In this document: piece after piece, positions 1 to 7,545 of the stretch
Layout: each line of letters opens with the position of its first letter
How positions within the stretch are numbered: position 1 is the stretch's first letter
From: Actinocorallia populi
GTDB lineage: Bacteria; Actinomycetota; Actinomycetes; Streptosporangiales; Streptosporangiaceae
DNA length: 64,000 nt
NCBI RefSeq assembly: GCF_002995495.1
Contig: NZ_PVZV01000005.1
Span: forward strand, 1 to 64,000
Direction of reading: 5' to 3'
Translations under genes and position numbers: made by a program
The notes under the pieces: model-generated
Databases searched by the model: none
Told to the model about the DNA's origin: nothing
What the model saw: only the letters and a program-made list of their open reading frames with translations

Positions 1-1
1 C

Positions 2-76
2 CACGGCAACGCCCTGAGCGTCAGCGGCTACCCGATCCTGGTGAAGCTCGACGAGATGAAGGCCAAGCTCAAGTAG
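2..76 (+). CDS. C-terminal end of an unidentified protein (truncated by window edge)
   Basis: An open frame enters from the left edge and stops at TAG 74-76. It encodes about 24 residues that include a GYPILVKLDEM stretch and end in a lysine-rich tail. A strong hairpin terminator follows directly, which supports this as a real gene end. Too little is present to name a family. Because it converges on the acyl-CoA dehydrogenase operon that ends at 135, its function cannot be inferred from context. Confidence 0.6.
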   Translation, partial: HGNALSVSGYPILVKLDEMKAKLK

Positions 77-87
77 CTCCGGACACG

Positions 88-120
88 AAGAAGGCCAGGC
101 TGCGAGCAGCCTGGCCTTTT
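88..120. terminator. Intrinsic hairpin terminator between convergent genes
   Basis: AAGGCCAGGCTGC and GCAGCCTGGCCTT form a 13 bp stem with a 2-base centre, followed by TTTT on the plus strand. It sits between the gene ending at 76 and the minus-strand operon ending at 135, and could serve both directions. Confidence 0.85.
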
Positions 121-134
121 CCGTGGGTCCCGGG

Positions 135-944
135 TCAGAGGTGGACGAGCCGGGGCGCCGAACCGCGTTCGCGCAGGAGGGCACCGGCCTCGCGGGTCAG
201 CTCCCGCGCGCTGCCGAGCAGGCCGTCCAGGACGAGGACGCGCCGGACGTGCCGGTGCAGGTCGTGCTCGGCGGTGAAGCCGATCCCGCCCAGGACCTGC
301 TGGCAGTGCCGGGCCGCGGTCAGCGCCGCCTGCCCCGCCGCCGCCTTGGCCAGCAGCGACCCCAGATCGTCCTCGGCCGCCAGCAGCACCGCCTCGGCGC
401 CTTCCAGAGCGACGAGGGTCTCGGCGAGCCGGTGCCGTACCGCCTGGAAAGAGGCGATCGGCCGGCCGAACTGGGCGCGGTCCAGCGCGTGCGAACGGGC
501 CAGGGCGAGCATGGCCCGCCCGGTGCCCGTCAGCCACCAGCCGAGGGCACGCCGCCCCGCCGCCAGCGCCGCACCTTCCGGGATGTCTCCGGAGGAGACG
601 GCGCGCAGCGGCAGGTCCGCGTCCAGCGTGTTCGCTTCGCCCTGCCCGTCGCGTTCCCACACCACCAGGGAGCCGCCCGCGTAGGGGAGGGGAAGAGTCC
701 CCCCGAGGAGATTTCCGGCGGCCTGGAGCAGCACGTCGTTGAGGACGGGTGCGTGCGCCCCGGTCTCGCCGAGCAGCTCGAAGACCAGCGGGACCGCGAC
801 GTCCGGGGCCTCGGCGAGCAGGTCGGGCCAGCCCAGCTCGACCAGGGCCTTGTCGAGGTCCCGACCGTGCGCGGTCGTCGTCATGGTCCTGCGCAGCGCC
901 TCGGCGAGCAGCTCCCGCTCTTCGGCGTCCATCACTTCGGCCAC
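135..944 (-). CDS. Acyl-CoA dehydrogenase, short subunit (FadE-like)
   Basis: The 269-residue protein resembles the C-terminal part of acyl-CoA dehydrogenases. It has the helix motif RAQFGRPIASFQAVRHRLAE near residue 170 and a QVLGGIGFTAEHDLHRHVRR motif near residue 220. It is much shorter than the usual 380 residues and its N-terminal and middle domains are reduced. It lies 4 bases downstream of a second dehydrogenase gene. In actinobacterial steroid degradation (ChsE1/ChsE2 type), such paired genes encode alpha2-beta2 enzymes in which only one subunit type carries a full active site, so a heteromer with the 949-2040 product is likely (inference). The GTG start at 944 has an AAGGAG site 7 bases upstream. 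It is the last gene of the minus-strand operon. Confidence 0.85.
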   Translation of the reverse strand: MAEVMDAEERELLAEALRRTMTTTAHGRDLDKALVELGWPDLLAEAPDVAVPLVFELLGETGAHAPVLNDVLLQAAGNLLGGTLPLPYAGGSLVVWERDGQGEANTLDADLPLRAVSSGDIPEGAALAAGRRALGWWLTGTGRAMLALARSHALDRAQFGRPIASFQAVRHRLAETLVALEGAEAVLLAAEDDLGSLLAKAAAGQAALTAARHCQQVLGGIGFTAEHDLHRHVRRVLVLDGLLGSARELTREAGALLRERGSAPRLVHL

Positions 945-948
945 GCTG

Positions 949-2040
949 TCACTCCTTTCCCAGGTCGAGGAGGCGGCGGGCGATGATGTTGCGCTGGATC
1001 TCGGCCGTGCCGCCGTAGATGGTCGCCGCCCGCGAGTACAGGTACTCCGGGCGCCACGGCGAGTCGGTGAGCTCCAGCACGCCCGGCAGCAGGTCCCGCG
1101 CGGTGTCGAACAGCTGCTGCTCGGCGGTGGCCAGCAGCACCTTGTCGACCGACGTCTCCGGGCCGAGCCGTGCTCCTTCGGCCAGCCGCCGCTGGGTCAC
1201 GTGGGAGCGGCAGCGGGCGGTGTGCAGGGCCAGGTAGGCCGAGCCGAGCGCGGCGTCATCGGGGACGCGGGTCTCGTCGATCAGCTGGTCGAGGCGCGCG
1301 AACAGGTAGGCGATCCGGTGCCAGAAGCAGGTGGAGCGCTCGTGGGGGAGCAGGTCCATCGCCAGCCGCCAGCCGTCACCGGGGTTTCCGAGCATGCGGT
1401 CGGCGGGCACCACCACGTCGTCGAAGAACACCTCGGCGAACTCGTCCACACCGTGCATGGTGCGCAGGGGCCGGACGGTGATGCCGGGGGTGTCCATGTC
1501 GACGAAGAACGCGGTGATCCCGTCGTGGCCCGGCGCGGTGCGGGTGAGCAGGACGCAGCGCTGCGCGTACTGGGCGAGGCTCGTCCAGACCTTCTGCCCG
1601 CTGACCGTCCAGGAGCCGTCCGGGCGGGGCGTCGCCCGGGTGCTCAGGGACGCCAGGTCACTGCCGGAGCCGGGCTCGGAGAAGCCCTGGCACCACTGCT
1701 CCCGCCCGCTGAGCAGCCGCGGGACCATCTCCGCCGCCAATTCGGGACGGGCGTAGGAGATCATCGTGGGGGCCAGGACCTCGATCATCGAGTAGATGCC
1801 GGGCTCGGCGAGGTCGCGGGTGGCGACCTCCTCGCCGAGCACCGCCCGCAGCACCGCGGGACCCCCGAGCCCGCCCACCTCGGCGGGCCAGCCGTAACGC
1901 ATCCAGCCCGCGTCGTACAGGGCGCGCCGCACCCGCGCCAGTTGGGCGACCTGTCCGTCCAGCGAGTGGTCGGGCCCGGGGGTCAGATCGTTCTCGGCGA
2001 GCCACTCCTGCACGCTCGCCCGGAATTCAGCGACGTCCAT
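949..2040 (-). CDS. Acyl-CoA dehydrogenase, long subunit (FadE-like)
   Basis: The 363-residue FAD-dependent acyl-CoA dehydrogenase shows the family order: an N-terminal helical domain, the middle beta-domain motif WCQGFSEPGSGSDLASL near residue 137 followed by WTVSGQKVWTS, and the C-terminal YGGTAEIQRNIIARRLL motif. The classical catalytic Glu of the EGT motif is Gly here, as in many FadE proteins of steroid and branched-substrate pathways, where the base lies elsewhere. It is expected to introduce an alpha,beta double bond into an acyl-CoA. It lies 6 bases after the SnoaL-like gene and 4 bases before its short partner, so co-transcription and hetero-oligomer formation are likely. The substrate is unknown. 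Confidence 0.92.
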   Translation of the reverse strand: MDVAEFRASVQEWLAENDLTPGPDHSLDGQVAQLARVRRALYDAGWMRYGWPAEVGGLGGPAVLRAVLGEEVATRDLAEPGIYSMIEVLAPTMISYARPELAAEMVPRLLSGREQWCQGFSEPGSGSDLASLSTRATPRPDGSWTVSGQKVWTSLAQYAQRCVLLTRTAPGHDGITAFFVDMDTPGITVRPLRTMHGVDEFAEVFFDDVVVPADRMLGNPGDGWRLAMDLLPHERSTCFWHRIAYLFARLDQLIDETRVPDDAALGSAYLALHTARCRSHVTQRRLAEGARLGPETSVDKVLLATAEQQLFDTARDLLPGVLELTDSPWRPEYLYSRAATIYGGTAEIQRNIIARRLLDLGKE

Positions 2041-2046
2041 GGAGGC

Positions 2047-2490
2047 TCATGCGTCCGCGCGCTTGTGGGCGTGCGGGATCCCCGAGTCGTGGGCGCCGCT
2101 GCGCCGCAGGAACGTCATGGCCCGCGTCCGCAGCCGCCAGCCGTCGGCGGTGCGCACATAGGTGTCGCTGTAGTAGCCGATGCGCATGTGGTGGTTGGTC
2201 TGGTCCACGAAGCACAGCGGCTGGGTGCCGGTCGCGTTCTCGCCGTCCTCGGCGAACACCACGAGCGGGGTGCCCGTCATGAACAGGCCCTTGGGCGCGG
2301 CTTCGACCAGCTCGGGGAACTCGTCCAGAGGATAGGTGTCGCCGAAGGCGCTGTAGGTGCCGTCGGGGGTGAAGACCGAGACCAGCCCCACGATGTCGCC
2401 CTGGGTGATGGTCACCGCGTACTTGGCCAGCAGCTGCTGGATCTCCACGAGGTCGTCGGTGCGTCGTTCAGCGGTCAAAGACCTTCCCAC
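2047..2490 (-). CDS. SnoaL/NTF2-like small protein
   Basis: The 147-residue protein has the alpha+beta cone of the NTF2 superfamily: an N-terminal helix (VEIQQLLAKYAVTI), a VSVFTPDGTYSAFG strand pair, and the terminal YVRTADGWRLRTRAM strand typical of SnoaL_4-type proteins. These proteins are found as isomerases, hydratases or non-catalytic partners in steroid and polyketide catabolism, and no specific reaction can be assigned. The GTG start at 2490 lies inside the end of the upstream amidohydrolase gene (23 bp overlap), indicating translational coupling. A TTG at 2478 is an alternative start. Confidence 0.8.
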   Translation of the reverse strand: MGRSLTAERRTDDLVEIQQLLAKYAVTITQGDIVGLVSVFTPDGTYSAFGDTYPLDEFPELVEAAPKGLFMTGTPLVVFAEDGENATGTQPLCFVDQTNHHMRIGYYSDTYVRTADGWRLRTRAMTFLRRSGAHDSGIPHAHKRADA

Positions 2491-3676
2491 CTTTCATAAC
2501 GAACCGCACGTTCTGCGTGACGGTGATGTCCTGGAGGGGGTCGCCGGGGACGCCGATGACGTCGGCGAGCAGGCCTTCGGCGAGCCGGCCCCGGTCGGTG
2601 ACGCTGATCAGCTCGGCGGCCCGGACGGTCGCCGCGCGCAGCACCTCCAGCGGGGACATGCCGCGGGTGGTCAGCGCGACCAGCTCGCTGGCGTTCTTGC
2701 CGTGCGGGATGGCCGGGGCGTCGGTGCCGACCGCGATCTTCACCCCGGCCTCGATGGCCTTGCGCACCGACTCGCGGGCGCGCGGGAACATCTCGGCCGC
2801 CTTGGCCTTGAGCTCGGGCGCCGCCTTGGAGACGTCCATGCCGTCGGCCAGGAAGGTGGTCGGCACCAGCCACGTCCCGCGCTCGAGCATCAGCTCGATG
2901 GTCTCGTCGTCGATGAGGAAGCCGTGCTCGATGCAGTCGATGCCCGCCCGCACGGCTGACTTCACCGCGTCGGCGCCGTGGGTGTGCGCCGCGACCTTCA
3001 GGCCGCGCCGGTGCGCCTCGTCCACGATCGCGCGCAGCTCCTCGTCGGAGTAGTGCTGCGCGCCGGGCAGCCCGGTGTGCGACATGACGCCGCCCGAGCA
3101 GCACACCTTGATCAGCTGCGCGCCGTGCTTGATCTGGTACCGGACGGCCTTGCGGACCTCGTCGACGCCGTTGGCGATGCCCTCCTCCAGCGTCAGCGGG
3201 AGGACGCCGGGCGCGAACGCCGCGAACATGGTCGGGTCGAGGTGGCCGCCCGTCGGGGTGATGGCGTGCCCGGCCGGGATGACGCGGGGCCCGTCGATCC
3301 AGCCGGAGTCGATCGCCTTGGCGAGGGCGACGTCCAGCAGGTAGCCGCCGGTCTTCACGAACAGGCCGAGGTTGCGGACGGTGGTGAAGCCGGCCCGCAG
3401 CGTGCGGCGGGCGTTGCCCACCGCACGCAGCATGCGCAGCGCCGGGTCGTCCTGGACGGGCGAGTACGCGGCGGTCTCGCCGCGCCCGCCCATCAGCAGG
3501 TTGACCTCCATGTCCATCAGCCCGGGCAGCAGGATCAGGTCGCCCAGGTCGATGATCTCGCCTTGCGGCGCGCCGCCGACCCCGGCGATCCGGTCTCCCT
3601 CGATGCGCAGGATGCCCGGCCGGACGATCTCCCCCGTGTCGAGGTCGAGCAGTCCGGCCGCCTTGAGCGTCAGCAT
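2468..3676 (-). CDS. Amidohydrolase-family protein with altered HxH metal motif
   Basis: The 402-residue protein has the amidohydrolase TIM-barrel fold (imidazolonepropionase/Xaa-Pro-dipeptidase-like): an N-terminal beta-sandwich segment, LLPGLMDMEVNLL at strand 1, RNLG at strand 2, the candidate carboxylated-lysine strand LIKVCCSGG, then AAHTHG, CIEHGF and VGTDAPA. The last three carry the expected His, His and Asp ligands. The strand-1 HxH that normally binds the first metal reads E-V-N, so metal binding or catalysis may differ. I chose the ATG at 3676 (MLTLKAAG) because the frame upstream of it is arginine-rich, non-coding in character and overlaps neighbouring genes. It starts 2 bases after the small gene upstream. 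Confidence 0.85.
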   Translation of the reverse strand: MLTLKAAGLLDLDTGEIVRPGILRIEGDRIAGVGGAPQGEIIDLGDLILLPGLMDMEVNLLMGGRGETAAYSPVQDDPALRMLRAVGNARRTLRAGFTTVRNLGLFVKTGGYLLDVALAKAIDSGWIDGPRVIPAGHAITPTGGHLDPTMFAAFAPGVLPLTLEEGIANGVDEVRKAVRYQIKHGAQLIKVCCSGGVMSHTGLPGAQHYSDEELRAIVDEAHRRGLKVAAHTHGADAVKSAVRAGIDCIEHGFLIDDETIELMLERGTWLVPTTFLADGMDVSKAAPELKAKAAEMFPRARESVRKAIEAGVKIAVGTDAPAIPHGKNASELVALTTRGMSPLEVLRAATVRAAELISVTDRGRLAEGLLADVIGVPGDPLQDITVTQNVRFVMKGGKVFDR

Positions 3677-3678
3677 CG

Positions 3679-4002
3679 TCAGATCACGGGCTCGACGAGG
3701 AGGTCGATCTGGGCGGCGCCGCTGTCGGGGACGCGGGCCTGCTTCCAGACCTCGATGGGGAAGGAGACCATGACGAGCGACTGCATCAGGTGCATGAGCG
3801 TCCTGGCGTCGTCGGGCAGGTCGTCGATCGGGAACTTGTCGCAGTAGGCGATGGCGTCCTCCAGCAGCGGGAAGGCGACGTCGTAGAAGGCCTGCATCTC
3901 CGCCATGGAGGAGGCCAGGCGCCTGGCGTAGCGCTCGGCCTCGGTGGCCAGGTCCCACTCCAGGTAGGGCTCGAGGGCGGCGAACTCAGTGGGCAGCGGC
4001 AT
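3679..4002 (-). CDS. Small acidic hypothetical protein in oxygenase operon
   Basis: This is a 107-residue, mostly helical protein with two predicted long helices (residues about 18-50 and 65-85) and a conserved-looking YCDKFPIDDLPDD centre. No cofactor motif or signal peptide is visible and I do not recognise the family. Its start overlaps the end of the Rieske oxygenase gene by 17 bp, and its stop is 2 bases from the amidohydrolase start, so it is tightly embedded in the operon. It may be an accessory protein of the oxygenase, but this rests on position only. Confidence 0.75.
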   Translation of the reverse strand: MPLPTEFAALEPYLEWDLATEAERYARRLASSMAEMQAFYDVAFPLLEDAIAYCDKFPIDDLPDDARTLMHLMQSLVMVSFPIEVWKQARVPDSGAAQIDLLVEPVI

Positions 4003-5269
4003 TGGTGCGCTCCTTGTGCTTCTCGACGTACTCGGCGGCGGTGTGGTGGAGGTGGCGCAGGAGGAGTTCCTGGTCGCACAGGGGGAATTCGGTGACCGCC
4101 CGGGAGTTGACCATGGTCTGGGTGGCCTCCAGGGTGTTGGCGTCCTGGAGCGCGTACTCCTTGAACGTCACCGCGGCCAGCTCCTGGGCGAGGCGCTCGC
4201 GGGCGTTCTTCGGGGGCACGAAGTAGAGGTTGGCCTCGAAGATGTGCCTGTCCACGGCGGTGGGCCAGTAGTGGTAGGTCAGGTACCAGCCCGGAGCCCA
4301 GAACAGCAGGGTGAAGTTGGGGAAGAACTCGAAGGAGTCCGTGCCCCAGGACCTGTGCCGCGAGGGGTTGATGGCGGGCGGGAGCTCCTCCGGCGCCAGG
4401 CCCGGGACGTCGGGCCGGTCCCACGGGCCGAAGAGTCCGCTGCGCAGCACCCGCTCGATGGGCTTGACCATGTTCGGGTCCTTCGGCGGAGCCATGCCGC
4501 CCCAGGAGGAGATCATGGAGTGCTGGCCGAACAGCTGGTAGTGCAGGGCCTCGAAGCCGTAGCCCATGAGCTTGTCGGCTTCCTCCTTCACCGCCTGCTT
4601 CTGGTGCAGCACCGGCGCGTGGTAGAACTCCGTGAACGCGTCGATGAACAGCTTCCAGTTGCTGCCGATCTCGGACTTGTAGGTGTAGACCTCGGTCATC
4701 TCGTGGAAGGGGTAGCCCTCCAGCCCCTCGGCCATCTCGCCCAGGTACTCCTTCAAAGGAGCGGCGTCCGGGTCGAGGTTGACGAAGATGAAGCCCTCCC
4801 AGACCTCGCAGCGCACGTCCTTCAGCCCGTAGTCGGCCTTGTCGAGGTCGAAGAACTCGCCCTCCTGCTGGACGAAGGTGAGCTTGCCCTCGAGGTCGTA
4901 GCGCCAGGCGTGGTACTTGCAGGTGAACTGCCTGCAGGTGCCCTTGACCTCCTCCTTGGGGTAGTCGTTCCACACCAGCTTGTTGCCGCGGTGGCGGCAG
5001 ACGTTGTGGAAGGCGCGGATGACCTTGTCCTTGCCGCGCACCAGGATCAGGGAGGTGTCCGCGACGGGGAGTTCCTTGGTGAAGTAGCTGCCCGTCTTGG
5101 GCAGCAGCTCCACCCGCCCGACGTTCAGCCAGGTCCTCTTGAAGATGGCCTCGCGCTCGGCCTCGTAGTGGGCCGGGTCGATGGAGTCGGTGTAGTCGAC
5201 GGGGGCGGTGCCGAGCTCGGGGTACTGCTCGGTCCAGCTACCCGCCGGAGGCTTTGCGAAATGGGGCAC
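3986..5269 (-). CDS. Rieske non-heme iron oxygenase, large subunit
   Basis: The 427-residue protein has the two halves of an aromatic-ring-hydroxylating oxygenase. The Rieske [2Fe-2S] site is CRHRG (about residue 81) with CKYHAW about 20 residues later. The mononuclear iron motif is FIDAFTEFYHAPVLH, giving two His ligands and the acidic neighbourhood. It probably hydroxylates or demethylates a ring substrate and needs an external reductase, since none is encoded nearby. I chose the GTG at 5269 because the first domain begins right after it and AAAGG lies 6-10 bases upstream. An upstream in-frame extension is low-complexity Ser/Pro/Thr sequence overlapping the previous gene. It lies 4 bases after the CMD-fold gene. 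Confidence 0.92.
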   Translation of the reverse strand: MPHFAKPPAGSWTEQYPELGTAPVDYTDSIDPAHYEAEREAIFKRTWLNVGRVELLPKTGSYFTKELPVADTSLILVRGKDKVIRAFHNVCRHRGNKLVWNDYPKEEVKGTCRQFTCKYHAWRYDLEGKLTFVQQEGEFFDLDKADYGLKDVRCEVWEGFIFVNLDPDAAPLKEYLGEMAEGLEGYPFHEMTEVYTYKSEIGSNWKLFIDAFTEFYHAPVLHQKQAVKEEADKLMGYGFEALHYQLFGQHSMISSWGGMAPPKDPNMVKPIERVLRSGLFGPWDRPDVPGLAPEELPPAINPSRHRSWGTDSFEFFPNFTLLFWAPGWYLTYHYWPTAVDRHIFEANLYFVPPKNARERLAQELAAVTFKEYALQDANTLEATQTMVNSRAVTEFPLCDQELLLRHLHHTAAEYVEKHKERTNAAAH

Positions 5270-5273
5270 GGGT

Positions 5274-5867
5274 CTACCTTTCGTGTTCCGGCTGGGTGCC
5301 GAAGGTCTCGTGTTCGAAGGTCTCGTGTTCGAGGGGCTCGTCCTCGGGCCGGACGCCGAAGGCGTTGAAGGCCGCGGCGAGCATCGTGTAGGCGCCGATC
5401 GTGAAGACCAGGTCCATCCGCTGGCGCTCGTCGAAGTGCTCGCTGAGCACCTCCCAGGTGGCGTCGGACAGGCCGGAGGTGTCACCGAGCTCGTCGACGG
5501 CGCGCAGGACGGCCTGCTCGAGCACGCCGTCGGCCCTGCCCTCGCCGGCCGCCTCGACCTCGGCCTCGGTCATGCCCATCTGCTGGACGGCCATCTGCGC
5601 GTGGTGGGTCCACTCGTAGGCGCAGTCGCAACGCCTGGCGACCCGCAGGATCGCCAGCTCGCGCAGGCGGGGCGGCAGCGTGGAGCGGAACAGGAGGTAC
5701 ACGTTGAAGCCGAGGAAGGCCTCGGTCAGGTCGGGGTGGCGGATCAGCGTGCTCAGGGCGACGCCCGCACCCTCCGGGTTGCGGCGGTCGCGGGGCAGCA
5801 GTCCCCGGAGCGCTGCGTTCTCCTTCTCGCCCCACAGGTCGCCGGGCAGCGGAGGCACCCGCATCAC
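5274..5867 (-). CDS. Carboxymuconolactone decarboxylase-family (AhpD-fold) protein
   Basis: This is a 197-residue CMD/AhpD-like helical protein. The core motif RVARRCDCAYEWTHHAQMA (around residue 78) carries the E-x-x-H pair of the family, and the segment FRSTLPPRLRELAIL is also diagnostic. Such proteins act as lactone decarboxylases, hydroperoxidases or undefined partners in aromatic catabolism. The C-terminus has a duplicated EHETF(E/G) stretch encoded by a 15 bp tandem repeat near 5300-5335. It is the first gene of the minus-strand operon. Overlapping GTG (5867) and ATG (5864) starts share a GGGGAG ribosome-binding site, and the ATG is equally plausible. Confidence 0.85.
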   Translation of the reverse strand: MMRVPPLPGDLWGEKENAALRGLLPRDRRNPEGAGVALSTLIRHPDLTEAFLGFNVYLLFRSTLPPRLRELAILRVARRCDCAYEWTHHAQMAVQQMGMTEAEVEAAGEGRADGVLEQAVLRAVDELGDTSGLSDATWEVLSEHFDERQRMDLVFTIGAYTMLAAAFNAFGVRPEDEPLEHETFEHETFGTQPEHER

Positions 5868-5919
5868 GCGCTCCCCTCACCTAGGTACCGCCTGCTCATA
5901 CGGCCCCCTTCTCACTCAA

Positions 5920-5934
5920 GAGAATGTCATTCTC
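5920..5934. promoter_or_regulatory. Palindromic operator candidate GAGAAT-N3-ATTCTC
   Basis: GAGAATGTCATTCTC is a perfect 6-3-6 palindrome in the 307 bp between the divergent catabolic operons, about 55 bases upstream of the minus-strand operon start. Its size and symmetry suit a TetR- or GntR-type repressor. The regulator is unknown. Confidence 0.5.
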
Positions 5935-6027
5935 ATTTATGAGTCGAAGGTTTTCATGAGGAGGGGGGTTCCGTCAACGCCGCCGGCCGATCGCCGGGTG
6001 GTCATCGCTTTTCCTTCAGGTGAATGG

Positions 6028-6056
6028 TTGATTCTCGGCTGACGAGAAGCTAGTTT
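6028..6056 (+). promoter_or_regulatory. Likely promoter of the LIV transporter operon with operator in the spacer
   Basis: A TTGATT (6028) and TAGTTT (6051) pair with 17 bp spacing precedes the transporter operon. The spacer holds the palindrome TTCTCG-gctga-CGAGAA (6032-6048). A repressor there would block RNA polymerase. The remaining roughly 115 bases to the ATG form the leader, in which I see no gene. Confidence 0.45.
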
Positions 6057-6174
6057 CCTCTCACCGAGTACAGGACGCCAACCGGGCCAGGTGAGCGGGA
6101 AAACCCCAGCTCACGACGGCGGCGAGCACGGATGCCCAACCGGTCGGGGGACAGGACTGAGGAGGACCCCCCCA

Positions 6175-7545
6175 ATGAAACTGAAGAACAGCGTGGCCGT
6201 CCTCGCGGCGGTCGCGCTTCTGGCCGCCGGGTGCGGCCGCGATGGCTCCGGTACCGAGGAGACGACGGACGGCAGCGCGACACAGGCCGTCTCGGGCGAC
6301 TTCGGCGACCTGAAGAACCTGTGCCAGGCCGGTGACGCCAAGAGCAAGTCCGCCCAGGGCGTCGACGCGGAGATCAAGCTCGGTGTCTTCACCGACGTCG
6401 GCTTCACCAAGAAGACGGAGTTCGTGGACGCCGCCGAGGTGTTCACCAAATGGTGCAACGAGGCCGGCGGCATCAACGGCCGCAAGCTCGTCGCCAACAC
6501 CAGGGACGCCAAGTTCATGGAGGTCCGCCAGCGGATGATCGAGTCCTGCCGCGAGGACTTCTTCATCGTCGGCGGCGGTTCCGGGCTGGACGGCCTGGGC
6601 GTCAAGGACCGGTTGTCCTGCCTGCTGCCGGCCTTCCCCGCCCAGGCGAGCCAGATGCAGAACACCGGCTCGGACCTGCAGATCGAGACGGTCGCCGGCG
6701 GCGCGTTCTACAGCCCGTACGCCGGCTACTACACCTGGCTGCTGAAGGAGGGCTACCCGGGCTCGGCGAAGAACGTCGGCCTGATCTCCGGCGACTCCCC
6801 GGTCACCAAGGCCCTCGAGGGCCAGACCAAGGAGATGATCCAGGCGGCCGGCGGGACGCTGTCCTACAGTGAGCTGTACCCGGCCCAGGGCGTCTCGGAC
6901 TGGACCCCCTACGCCCAGGCCATCAAGAGCAAGGGCGTCAAGGGCCTGGTCTTCCTCGGCGACTTCAACAGCCTCTCCAAGCTCGAGCAGGTCCTGACCA
7001 GCATCGACTACAAGCTCGACTGGATCGACGCCAACAGCAACGCCTACGGGCCGGCGTTCCTGCAGCTCGCGGGCCCGGCCATCGCCGGGCAGAACAACCT
7101 GGCCGACCTCGGCGGCGTCCACCCGCTGGAGGACGCGGCGAACAATCCGGCGACCCAGCAGGTCGTCGACCTGTTCAAGAAGTACGCGCCGGACAAGCCG
7201 GTGACCCTGCAGGTGGTGCGCGCCTTCACGGCCTGGACGCTGTTCGCCAAGTCGGCCGCGAGCTGCGGTGACGACCTCACCCGCAAGTGCGTCTACGAGG
7301 CGGCGCAGAAGGAGACCGCGTGGACGGGAGGCGGCCTGCAGGCCCCGCTCGACCTGTCGCAGCCGGACGCACCCGCCAAGTGCTTCAACATCGTGCAGGC
7401 GACACCCGAGGGATGGAAGCCCGCGGACTTCAAGCCGGACACCGGCGCCTACCGCTGTGACGCCCCCGCCTACAAGTTCAAGGGCGACTACGGCAAGCCC
7501 ATGACCCTCGCCGACGTCGGCAAGACCATGAGCGACTTCAAGTAA
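6175..7545 (+). CDS. LIV-type ABC transporter substrate-binding lipoprotein
   Basis: The 456-residue exported lipoprotein starts with a classical signal: Lys-rich start, hydrophobic run, lipobox LAAGC with Cys at about residue 20. The mature part is a periplasmic-binding type 1 fold of the branched-chain amino acid receptor family, seen in IKLGVFTDVGF, WCNEAGGINGRKL, the GLISGDSP hinge region and KGLVFLGDFNS. This family in catabolic operons often binds aromatic or aliphatic acids rather than Leu/Ile/Val, so the ligand is probably the substrate of the surrounding enzymes (inference). I chose the ATG at 6175 because it gives a clean signal peptide and follows GAGGAGGA. It overlaps the permease start by one base. 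Confidence 0.92.
   Translation: MKLKNSVAVLAAVALLAAGCGRDGSGTEETTDGSATQAVSGDFGDLKNLCQAGDAKSKSAQGVDAEIKLGVFTDVGFTKKTEFVDAAEVFTKWCNEAGGINGRKLVANTRDAKFMEVRQRMIESCREDFFIVGGGSGLDGLGVKDRLSCLLPAFPAQASQMQNTGSDLQIETVAGGAFYSPYAGYYTWLLKEGYPGSAKNVGLISGDSPVTKALEGQTKEMIQAAGGTLSYSELYPAQGVSDWTPYAQAIKSKGVKGLVFLGDFNSLSKLEQVLTSIDYKLDWIDANSNAYGPAFLQLAGPAIAGQNNLADLGGVHPLEDAANNPATQQVVDLFKKYAPDKPVTLQVVRAFTAWTLFAKSAASCGDDLTRKCVYEAAQKETAWTGGGLQAPLDLSQPDAPAKCFNIVQATPEGWKPADFKPDTGAYRCDAPAYKFKGDYGKPMTLADVGKTMSDFK

Noticed and set aside
2468-3958. A longer start for the amidohydrolase adding 94 residues
   Set aside because: The added part is Arg-rich shadow of the neighbouring gene. The ATG at 3676 begins the recognisable fold.
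3986-5485. A longer start for the Rieske oxygenase adding about 70 residues
   Set aside because: The extension is Ser/Thr/Pro low-complexity sequence antisense-like to the CMD gene end. The GTG at 5269 has an RBS.
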